DNA of 64,000 nt from Aegilops tauschii subsp. strangulata (lineage: Eukaryota; Streptophyta; Magnoliopsida; Poales; Poaceae): contig NC_053038.3 in the NCBI RefSeq assembly GCF_002575655.3, forward strand, positions 205,890,730-205,954,729, written 5' to 3'. Below, one piece after another: positions 10,749 to 21,341 of the stretch; the first letter of the stretch is position 1; every line of letters begins with the position of its first letter. The notes beneath the pieces are model-generated. The model was not told the DNA's origin. It searched no databases and was given only the letters and a program-made list of their open reading frames with translations. A program made the position numbers and the translations under genes.

Positions 10749-13700
10749 CTAGTAAGCGTGCACGTGCAACGCACGTCTCTGCAGTGGCATGTGGGGGCAA
10801 TGACCCTACCGGTTGAGGGCGCAAGGCGTGTTGAACCAGTGGACGTCGGGGCGGCGGCCCCGAGAGCTTTGCAACTTCGACGGCATGGACCTCATGCCGT
10901 GTGGGTTCCAACTACTACATGCATGTGGAATGCTTGTCTCTTCATCGCCGCGGGAGAGTGCCTCATGATTTCTTTCGGACATGGAAGAGCGACTTGTTCG
11001 GTGGAGCGAGTTCCCTAGCTAGTGTGTGTTTGTGTGATTGGCATTTCTTGTGGCATTACGCTGTTCTAGAGTGGGCTTGGCCCTTTTGTTTTGGTTTTCC
11101 GTGATTAACTGGACAATCTTCTGCTATTAAGCGTCAAAGTTTTTGCTTCGTGTCAGAATTTATTTGCACTCATACTCATTTACTCAACAAAAATCCAGAT
11201 ATATCTAATGTGTTTCTTTACCAATAAAGAAGGCATGCTAAGCAAAAAGGATAATACCCATGCCTGCTTTGAAAATCCACCCAAGATAAAATCGAATTTA
11301 GAAGCAAGACCATAAAAACCTAGAAAGTACAATTTCCTATACTTACAAATTCATGACGTCCTTCTTCCAATTTCCAGTGAATCATGTTCATAACTTTAAT
11401 CCAAATTCATTGCCAAGCCTTTGGAATAATATAAAGGAATCATCTACTGAACTGGTGGTTATACATCATACCAAATTCTAGAGGAATAATATAAAGGAAT
11501 CATGTTCATAACTTTAATCCAAATACATTAATAACACCAGAGGAATAATCCTATAATCTGGCTTCAAATAACACCATCCGCTGAATTTAGTTACATTTTT
11601 ACTAACCAAAACAGTATAAGTGAAGATAGAAGGGAAACCGTTATTTCTGAATTTAGACATATTTACATGCTATACTTTATCTGGATATAAAGAGAGGAAA
11701 TATACAGCATGAGATGGAATAGTGGAGCGGAGCGCCCGCATCAGCGGTCAATCTATGGTAGGCAAGTGAATGATGCCGTGCCGTGATTGCTATTCACCGG
11801 TGATGAAGGGAAGCGGCGGATAAACAAAGGAGATGCCCCTGGCCGCCGTGTCTCTCCCCTGGGAGCCCTCCCGTTTGACGCTCGCTGTGTCAAATAGTCG
11901 AGGAATTGCACAGGGCGCTCCTCGTAATCTTGCGCGCCAACAGGGCTCCAAACAGTTGAGAATTCGCACAGGGTAACTTGTTAGTATATCAAAAAAGAAA
12001 CTAATGATGCTACACTAACTCTACCCTGCTGTAGCAAACGTGCAAGCTTACACCAGTGCAAATGTTATTCACATATTACTCTGCGATTCACATGAAAAAT
12101 ATAGAGACAAGGCCCTAAACATGCATGATATAGACGTCCAGTAAGTAAAATAGCTAGAGTCACACACACACAAAAATCAGAGAAGAACCTTTAGGTAAAA
12201 TCCTTATAGTTGATGGGAAAGGCCCCACAAAGCATTGAAAGTTGCAAATTTAGCAGAGCATATAGAACCATGCTTTATATTGTCTGAGAGAACACAACAG
12301 CCAGACATCTTTTAAGAAATATCAGTCAGATTATAAACAGAGTACATTGCTAGTTGCATAGCCTCCTTCAGTACCATTTTTATACATTATTTAGTAAGGC
12401 TCCCTAATTCAAATTATCCTAACAGAACAGCTCATCATTGTATGCATAATATGCACATAAATTAGAAAAAAAATCATTCCAATTAGTAAAATTTCAATAG
12501 GCCAGTCTTTGATTTTGTCTATCTTTACACTGCAGATCAACATCTCAATTTAGTCAAATTCTTCCTTTTGAAGTCATGGGACATGCTGAGTAGATCATTC
12601 CAATTAATTTCCTTTTCTGAGAATCTATTCATTAACATTAGATATGACAACTACTTCTGATTGCATTTTGCAAAATAAAAGGTAAAGGACTCAAAGCAGT
12701 TGTGATTAGATCTCAATCTCTGGAAGAGTTTATCTGATAACCTGCAGAAGACTACATAATCTGAAACGTAAATATATATCAGTGCAGCAGGAGACAGCTG
12801 AAACAAAGAATCTAATATGTGCATAGTTAGCCTAATAGTTGATAATTCATAGATTATTTGTATCAATTGGCGAAGGGAGAACTGAAACTGCTAGTTGAAA
12901 ATAATGTATAAGTCTCTAGCACTAACATTGTTCGGAATTATCACCTAAATAATTACTAATTGTATAGATAGCATAACTAAAACTACTGGAGATTTATCTA
13001 ATAAAAATTTATTTCAAAGTCTTAAGCCACACAGGAGATCGAATTTGAAAGCACATGTAGCTTATAGGTAGAGCGCAAAGCTGGTGTACTGCAGGGATTC
13101 AGGACGCTGTAGGAGATGCACACAGGACACCACCCCTGTTGGTTCCCCTCGCTCCTGTATTTGCATGATATGGTCATGAGCAGTGCTGGTAGATGGACAC
13201 CAACAGTATCAATTTTTCTTGATCAAACGTTAGGGATTAATGTAATTTATAAAGAGGCTTCTGTGACTGCTTGAACGGTTTGTACAATAGGGCAAAGATT
13301 TCAGGATAATTGATCACTTGGCTACACTGTGACGACAGGAGTGACAGGCCACGAATTCCAACAGACAAGAGAGTTGGTGGTGTATACCGCAGAGCGTCCG
13401 CACCTTGGATGGATCGGCCTAGGCCTTCTTCAGAGCTCAGCGCTGAAGCTCCTGGTGATTGGAGTGATCCCCGTCGGTAGCTGGATATTGCTATTGCAAC
13501 GAACAAGACCAGGTTCAGTTCAGGGAAAAGAACGGAAGAAAGAAAAGCAGGACTGGGATTCGATCCTTGCGCTGTTTTTCTTACCCCTCGAGGACGTCGG
13601 CAGGGACGATGTTGCCGATGTCGCCGAGCACCCACCTGCTTCCTCCCGCACCGGGGCCTTCAGCTTCGCTGCCGGCACTGCGGCAGCTGGACATCATCAA

Positions 13701-14534
13701 AGAGAAACATGATTAAAGATGAACGGTGACAATCCAGGCACGAACAGATGAACCGATGACCCAACGATTGCGGCGACCAAGAGGAAGTGCAGGCGGCTTG
13801 CCAAGGGAACAACGACGGTGGACCATGCGATGACCCACGGATATGATTGGGATCCCTTGCTGCAGGCCATGGAGGCAGAGGAGGATTGGGCAGCGGCACG
13901 TGAAGGGGATGTGGGGCGCCCGTCGTTGTTACCGCCCGGATCTGCGCCACCTCCGTCCGCATGCCCTCGGCGCCCGCTGGCTCCACCGAACTGACGAGTG
14001 CCACTGAGGAGGAGTAGGAGGACGACGTGGGCAGCGAGGCGAGCGCCCGCCGGCCACGTCGGAGAAATCCATCACTGCGGCCGAGCCGCTGTGTCCCGCA
14101 CTGCCGCCGCTGCTCGACAGCGGAGAGGGACACCGGCAACGCCGATGCAGGCCGAGTCCGCTGCATCCCGCACCGTCGATGCTGCTCGAGGGAGGAGAGC
14201 AACCCCGGCGACGGCGAGGATGGGATAGGAGGGAGAGGGAGGCGGGGAACGATGAGTGCTGGTGGAATCGATCCGCTGGTTGCGGGCGGGGGACGCGGGG
14301 CTCTATTTGGCAGACCGTGGCGTCTGCTCGGCAGAACATTTGATCTCAGTTGTTAATCTGGATAGCAGACCATTGATATAACACGGGCAGTAGGATATGT
14401 TTAAGTTGATTTGATCGAAGGGTTCTGGATATCTCGTGTACAGTTTGTTGTGTGACTTTAAGAGAATTTTTGTTTGCTCTTTTAATAGTAGTATAGAAGT
14501 ATAGATATAGATATAGATATAGAAGTAGTATAGA
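10749..14534 (-). mobile_element. Non-autonomous Helitron (3.8 kb)
   Basis: On the minus strand it starts with TC (TCTATACTACTTC, complement of 14534 leftwards) and ends with CTAG at 10752-10749. A 6-bp-stem hairpin (10762-10776, ACGTGC/GCACGT) lies nine bases before the CTAG. The flanks are A on the 3' side and T on the 5' side, with no target duplication. The sister LTR of B (near 23294) gives the exact empty site: gtta joined to ttaaac. These are all standard Helitron marks. I find no Rep/helicase motifs, so it is non-autonomous. A TATAGA-type simple repeat lies at its 5' end (14495-14534). Confidence 0.9.
10777..14490. other. Cargo of the Helitron, origin unknown
   Basis: Three blocks: a moderately GC-rich piece (10780-11100), a long AT-rich non-coding stretch (11100-13230), and a GC-rich piece (13330-14330) with several overlapping ORFs. 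The longest are minus-strand 13660-14202 (180 residues) and 13929-14339 (136 residues), rich in Arg, Ser and Pro. None resembles a protein family I know. Plant Helitrons often capture gene fragments, so pieces of host genes or introns are possible, but I cannot identify a donor. Confidence 0.5.
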
Positions 14535-15202
14535 TTAAACATGGCAAGAGGATGAAGCATAAATAAAGTAACTATTTACGCAAGTTTAAATGAGGCCGGA
14601 ACAACAAACAACAATTTCGATAAATCCCCACATGTCATTTAGCAATTTAATGCAAGCAACAATTTTAAACATTTTAAATGTTGTTACCATGATGCAGATG
14701 ACATATACAAGTTTATGCATTTTTATGAAAACGTTGACATGAGCATGTTATGAAGCATTTGGTCAACATGGCGGAACGAAAGGGTGCCACGGCAACATTC
14801 AAATGATCCGACAACTCATCAAGATGTCGGTGCAAAAGAAAGTGTGGATGAACAGAGCATGCAAAAGATGATGGGGTGATCCCGGTTACCGGGTTCCCAC
14901 GGGTCGACGGCATGGCAAACTAGGAGGAACGTGCAGTGACAACTCAGACACGGTGCAACCACGGGCATCTCATACAACATGCATTCGTTCACTGGCGGTC
15001 GTCTCAGCGGTATACCTTCGAAGCGTGCGTTTCGTGGCGGTTCAAAAATGTCGAGGGAAGTAGTCGTTCACGGGTCGTAGTGGAAGTAGTCGTTCTCACG
15101 ACGGTAGTGGAAGTAGTGGTATACGTTTCGTAGTCGTACACATTCCGTAGATGTTCGGGGTCACAGCGAGGAACTTGACGTCCACGGGGTCGACGGTAGA
15201 GG

Positions 15203-16240
15203 CAGGGCCGGCCCTGGGGCATGGGCGACGGGGCGACGGCCCAGGGCCCAGGCGAGGGGGGGCACATGATAGAGTATATACATATACTATAGCCCAGCAA
15301 AAAGCAAGTAAAAAATTACAAAAGAATTAAAGAAAAGAAAGGATAGGCTAGGCGGCCCAGATATAGCTAGATAGCAATCGCTGATGGATACGCGTAGGCG
15401 AAGCGGCGCCGTGACTCACGCTCGTTTCGACGTTTCCTTCGTAGGTTCGTCGCCCTCGCCCGCCCGTTGGCCTTCTCGCTCGATCGCGCCTTGCCCCTTG
15501 GCCCTTGCCGCGTCGCCCTCGCCTCGCTGGCTCGCCGTCGCCACCACACAGCAGTCCGGCAGGCAGGCGGCAGCCCGGCCAATCGGCCATCCGGCATCCG
15601 GCACCGCGGCAATTCGGCAATACCTATATAAGTACGCATCCGACTGGAAGTCAAGAAGTACGCATCCATGTTCCTGTCCATCCCCAAGCCTCAATTTGAC
15701 AATCTCAGTAGTTTATTTATTCTTTATTTAGTATGTACGTATTGTAATCCAATCTATCAATTTTTTGTCATTCTATGTAACATGTCTAGGGTTCCAATCA
15801 TCCGATCTATAAATCCTAATTTTTTGTATGCTCTTTTGATCTTTTCTTCATGATTTTAGGACATTAGCCTGCCATGTTACTTCGCATCAAGAAATGCCCG
15901 AAGAAACTTTTTTCGAAGCACTGAAGTATTATTGTTGTTGATGGAGTCAGTCTAATTTCGTTCTTAATTGAGGTAATCATGTCATGTTAATTTCATTTTG
16001 CGATCTTTTTAGTACCATTGTTTTTTATGGAGTTGGTTCGAATTTGGTTATTATTGTTCTCGATGAAGTCATTTGAATTATTATACTCATATTTTAAATT
16101 AAAGATGTGTGATTGAAAGTTACTTTTAATAAGTTATATATATAACACACGCATACATATATATTGTCTTAGGACTTAGGACATAGGGGCCCATGTCGTC
16201 GAGTTCGCCTAGGGCCTCCCGAAACACAGGGTCGGCCCTG
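15203..16240. mobile_element. Non-autonomous hAT DNA transposon (1038 bp)
   Basis: Flanked by a perfect 8-bp duplication, ggtagagg (15195-15202 and 16241-16248). The ends are CAGGGCCGGCCCTG on the left and, inverted, CAGGGCCGACCCTG on the right: 14-bp terminal inverted repeats with one mismatch. The sister LTR of B (near 23980) has the uninterrupted site with one copy of ggtagagg. An 8-bp duplication with CAGGG ends is typical of hAT elements. No transposase is present, only short ORFs in a GC-rich left third and an AT-rich remainder, so it would need an enzyme supplied in trans. Confidence 0.9.
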
Positions 16241-16248
16241 GGTAGAGG

Positions 16249-17285
16249 TACACGTTGTCGGGGTACTTGTCGGATCCACAGTGCCGGTAGTCGTTCACGT
16301 TCATTCGGAGAGGTAATTGGTGACTCCAAGCCCTTCGCGGTCGATGGTGGTGGTACTTGGCGCAACACCTTGTAGTCGTTCGGGCGTCGGTATCCAATAG
16401 GAGAAAACAAACCGGCTGCAACCGAAGGCAGCAAGGCTTGCGGATGTTGTGCTCGCAACAGTGGTGGATGCATGGGGCAAGGCGACAGCAGCATGCGCAC
16501 GGGGCCATGGTGATGGTGTAGGGGAGGTAGCGGCGGCCTGCCTGAGCGAGGCCAGCAGGGGCGGTGACGGAGCTAGCAGAGCCGCGGGAGTACAGAGACG
16601 AGGCAGAGGCGCAACGACGTCCATGACGAGCAACACAAGGTGTCGTTGGGCAGAGGAGGCGCCCAGCAGCGGGAGGAGGAGAAGAGCTGCAGGGCGCAGT
16701 TGCCGGAGAAGGGCGACGCTACGGGGCTCAGCAAGGAAGGCAGCGGAGGTCGACGTGCGTGCGGCGCGGGAAAGCAAGAGAGGCAGGGCGAGGCCGACGG
16801 CGGAGCAGCCTCGCGGTGGCGGCGCACTGCAGCAGAAGAAGCAGAGGGAGGCGCGGCAGAGGAGGCCGATGAGGGGAAGGTGACGATGCAGGCGACTGGA
16901 GATGGTGGTGGCGCGGGAGGCCGGGCGCGGCGCCATGGGGAGGAGACGACGCGGAGGAGGGGAGGCTGCAGGGGCAGCGATGGTCGACGACGAGGGCGAC
17001 AGGGGGGTCCGGTGGCGCGGCACCAAGGGCAGCAAGGAGGAGGTCGGGCGCGGGGGTCTCGCGGTGGAGGCCGCGAGGGGATCGGGTGCAGGGAGCTCCT
17101 CTCCCTGGCTCGATGCGTGCGTGTGTGTGAGTGGCGGCGGTGTGGGAGGACGAGAGGGAGAGATCGAGAGGAGGGGGTCGGGGCTAGGGTTAACAGGGCA
17201 CCGGCTGGGCTGTGGATGGGCCTTGGAGGCTGGGCCTAGGAGGTTAGATGGGCTGGTTGCAGCTTCGGAGCAAAAGGCCAACCTT
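16249..17285 (-). other. GC-rich, ORF-bearing block in 3' LTR of B
   Basis: Contains an uninterrupted minus-strand ORF (16301-17281, 326 residues) rich in Ala, Pro, Ser and Leu, without recognisable domains. The equivalent stretch of the other LTR copy (23950-24960) has only shorter ORFs (217 and 153 residues), so the frame is not clearly conserved. It starts roughly 100 bases downstream of a TATA-like motif on the element's sense strand and may be transcribed leader rather than a real gene. Confidence 0.5.
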
Positions 17286-17374
17286 CTCGCTATTTTCCAC
17301 CTACAGAAAAATAGAGAGAAAGAAAAGGGAAGGAAAGAAATAGCTAGGGGTTTTGGAAAATGCTGAAACTTCTC

Positions 17375-17383
17375 CTATATACA
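17375..17383 (-). promoter_or_regulatory. TATA-like motif in 3' LTR of B
   Basis: The minus strand reads TGTATATAG. It lies about 90-100 bases upstream (sense direction) of the GC-rich block. The matching place in the other LTR (near 25110) has lost the core through a short deletion and reads cctacatagtc. The assignment as a promoter is inference. Confidence 0.4.
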
Positions 17384-17883
17384 AAGTCTAAGAATTATAC
17401 TTAGCCCAAGAAAAGAAGTTCCACTCGATATGGAAGAGTTTCATTCAAACTCATTTGAATTTAATTCAAATGGTTTAAACTAGGATGAGGCTTTAGGAGT
17501 GCCCAAAAATGTTGAGAATTTAGGAGGAGCCTCGATAAATGGAGAAAGAATTATGGAGAAAGTTTGGAGAACAAACTTGAAGCAAAAAGGCATGAGAATT
17601 AAATTGCAAATGAGTTGAGGTTAATTCCAAACTAATGGAATATTTATTATAGCTCCCTAAATATCGAGAGGATATGTTATAAAGAGAAATCACCATGTGA
17701 ATACCCTCAATTTAAATAGATCAAAGATCTATGCAATTTATTCAGTTGAGTTTTAAAAATTAAATAACATGCTGGCATGATGACATGATGCAATGCAAAA
17801 ATAAATAGAGCAAGCACAAATGAAACACGCGGAGGTCACGAAAATATGGAAGTCTTCTGGAGCGTCGGTCTTGGGGCGTCACA

Positions 17884-20800
17884 ACTCTCCTCCACTTACA
17901 AGAGATCTCGACCCGAGATCTAAGGATGGCACCGGGGAGAAACGGAAGAGGAAGAGGTAAAATAAAGTTGCTTCTTTGACAAACGAATGAAACCAATGAA
18001 CCTTGAGAGGTAGAAAACTTGAAAGAAAGAACACAACAGAGTTGAACAAAGTTGAGAGCACTCCGGTAGAAAGAGAAACAAGGAACACCATGTGAACCCT
18101 GGAGGTTGCAAAGCTATGAATGACGAGCACAATGGACAAGAAGGAATTGAAACCACTCTGGTTGAAACGAGATAAACAAGGGACAAGGAAGAACAAATTC
18201 GAACAGCACTCCGGTTAAATGGATAAGCACGAAAAGAACACGGTCCTCACAATTCGAGCTGATGAGTGAATAGAGCAACATCACCATGCTCCGAAAGAAA
18301 GAATAGAAGATCGATCATTGGAATAACAGAATGGAGAAGAAAATGCCAACTTCTGCCACAACTGAGCTTGGAAAGCACCCTTCCAAGATGGTTATAACGG
18401 AGTTGTTGGAAAACCAACAACGAAACGAATAAGCTTGTAGTGGGCTTATGGAAAACTTCTCAAAATTTGAGCTGCAATTCTGCCACCAACGGAAACAAAT
18501 GATTTGATTGAGAGCCAAAAAAGATAGAAAGCTCCTTCCATCGAGGTGATAAAGAGATAACTTGGATCATTGTTAAGCACCACAATAGCAACATTCCTTA
18601 GGGAAGGCTTTAGGTGAAATATAACCCAAGATAATTTCAACAAAGAGATTGACTGGTTGAAAAGATCTCATGAACAAATAGAAGAATGATGGTTTTAAAA
18701 TATCTCATTCCTGACAAATTGTGAATCATGAAACACGAACTCAAATTGTCAAGAATGACACAACACGACCTCAAAAGATAAGATAGGAAGAACTGCACTT
18801 TGGAATGCAAGATGAAGAATGCTTGAACTCCTCGAAACAAGACATGTGTTGAGCACCATGTTTATTTGAGAGTATAGCTTGGCGGATCTTAACTCCGAGA
18901 GAAATCTTGAAGAACAACTGAAGAATGAAAAGAATCCTTGATGAGCCATCATGTAGAGCCTCCATGAAGAACTCCGTTAATAAAAGGATGATAGAAAGAA
19001 AGAGAAGTTGAAAACACAAGGTGAAGCCTTGCAATGATTTAGATGGAGCTTTGCGACGAGATAATGCGGAAAACTTGGAACTCCGGAAAAGAAAAGATGA
19101 AGCATCTCGAACCGAGAAATGTGACATGATGAACAACTCTGGAAAGAAGAAACTAGATCACTTGGATGAAACAATAATAAGAATTACGTTATGCGTATCC
19201 TTCACCAATTTAAATTGATGACAAGTAACGGATTTGGCATACTACTTGTTCTCGTAGAAAGGATTAAGAGAGATAAAGCTCAAACTTGGGAAAGTCTTCA
19301 ACGAACCACCGGTAGGATTGGAAAGAACGAATGAATTGATATGATAACCAAGGAAGAGAACTCTTGAACGAACCACCGTAAGAATTGAAAATGAATGAAG
19401 AAAAGATAAAGAAACACCGGAAAGAATTATAAAAAGAACTGAGATACTTCAGAGAATTTAGATACATGAGAACGAAGAGATCATGAACTGATTAGAGGAT
19501 ATTTGAACGATGCACCGGTAAGATTTGGAGAACGAGAGCTGAAAGCTGGAATGAATAACTCTGAGATGATGGGCTCCGGAGAATGAAAAGAATTCTCACA
19601 ATCGCAAACAATTATGAGAGGATGGCATGAAGCTAGAACCATGAATCTTCACGAGAATGGACCAAGATTTTAGAAGAAATCTCTTGCTCGGTCTTCAAAA
19701 TCTGAGAATGACGACGAGAAACACCACCATGAATTGTTGAGATACTCCGGGAGAATGAAAAACAAAGAGGTTGGCCAACAATTTGAAATCGATCTTGGAA
19801 AACATCTGACTGAAGAAATTCATTCTTACGTCAAACTTCGAAAAGAATTTGAGAATAGCTCCGAAAAAATTAGAAGAGCCAGGTAAGATCCTGGGAAAAG
19901 ACATGTGGGTTAGGGCCCACTCAAAAGATACACCGTTGAACTATTTAAAAGAGAGATTGCGCCGGTTGAATTAAATGGTTTGAATGAGATAACAACCTCG
20001 AGATATCTTGAACGGATTAGGAATGAAAACACGAAACCCTGAGATATCTTCAGTACTCCAGAACAAATGAATGGCGAGAAGTGGATGGTTGAGAGGTGCA
20101 CCGGCATGAGAAAGCATTTGAAACGAGGGAAGGAATACGATCAACACTGAAAGCTTGAGTTGAATCCACCGAAGAAGAAAAGAGAACGAAGAATGATAAA
20201 CTTGAAGCTCCGTTAGTATCTTCCTGAGAATCACCGGATAAGAACATTGACGGAAATAAAGGAGAGACTTCCCATCAATAAAAAGGATACTTGATCAAGA
20301 AATTGGAGTCCTTGAAGAAAAAGGGGTGGGTGGCCGGGAAAACAAAGGCAACTTGGGTCGGATGAAAAGAACACCGTTGAGAAAAAGCTTAGACTTGATC
20401 TTGCGAATGTTGGAATGATCGGATCCACTTGAAGATAAGCACGTCGGTTGGAAAAGAATTAACATGACAACCTCGATGATCAAGAAGGATTAGTATCCAC
20501 ATAGAAATATGAGAACACCATTTAGGGAAGGTATGGATTAACACTTGACATTGAAGCAACTCGAATACCACAACTCAAAACAAAACAAAGATTTGGCTTG
20601 CAGAATAAGCCAGAACAAATACATATGATAGAGATTTACCCAATCCCATATCATGCATATGTCGGAAAGATATTCTAGGAGCTACTTGAATTCCCACCTA
20701 TAAACTCCTGAAACTTTATGGTTATGCAATCAGGTGTTGGGGATACAGGGGAAGCAATATATCTCACCCAAACTAACAATCCCTACATCCGGCTGTATCC

Positions 20801-21341
20801 ATCCGTCAACACATAACCAAGAAAACTCCGGAAATCGTGCACCTCAACCTTCGAAAAGCATCCGTTATACGAGCTATGGCAATACTCCCGAACTCCCGCC
20901 CCAGTACTGGGTGGTGTCGAGGTTATCTCACCAACAACTACATAAAAGAGATTTTCGATGTCGGCGAAACTCAGGTATTCCAGAATTGCAACGATAAAAT
21001 TGTGACGACAACACCTCGGAGCTCAACTCCCCGGGACACTGCCACAACCCCTAAATGTCAGGAGGCACCAAGAACAATGTTCTTGTCACAAGAATATCGG
21101 AACGATCCTAAGATACCCGCGTCATCCTAAAAAAAATTATTGAAATATGAGGAGAGGAAAGTCAAAACATCTACGTCAGGAGGCCTCACCAGAGCGACGA
21201 AGGGACAGAGGAGTAAAAAGAATCCTACTCTCTGATATATATAATCCTAAGACTCAAAACATTTTTGTTCTAGACTCAACAACGTCAGCGATTCGATCAA
21301 GCAGGGGGCTCCTAAGTCGGGGATGGCTCTGATTACCAACT
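17884..21341 (-). other. Non-coding internal domain of LARD B
   Basis: About 3.46 kb without gag, protease, reverse transcriptase or integrase motifs in any frame; minus-strand ORFs are all shorter than 125 residues. The plus strand is strongly purine-rich (many runs of GAA, GGAA and AAG) from about 17900 to 20600, with recurrent short phrases such as caccgg and gaatgaa, so the transcript would be pyrimidine-rich. The polypurine tract GTGGAGGAGAG (minus strand, 17885-17895) adjoins the 3' LTR and the primer-binding site (21325-21339) adjoins the 5' LTR. Confidence 0.75.
21325..21339 (-). promoter_or_regulatory. Primer-binding site of LARD B
   Basis: The minus strand reads TTGGTAATCAGAGCC just inside the 5' LTR: the initiator-Met type primer site with one extra A compared with the site in element A. 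Confidence 0.7.

Larger units (their letters stand above)
8797..17883 (-). repeat. 3' LTR of B, interrupted by a Helitron and a hAT element
   Basis: On the plus strand it begins TGTAACACCC and ends GGGCGTCACA. It aligns with 21342-25614 except for two insertions, 10749-14534 and 15203-16240. Net length is about 4255 bp against 4273 bp for the other copy. Confidence 0.9.

Noticed and set aside
16301..17281. 326-residue ORF on the minus strand
   Set aside because: GC-rich LTR sequence gives long chance ORFs; the homologous copy at 23950-24960 does not keep the full frame, and no domain is visible.
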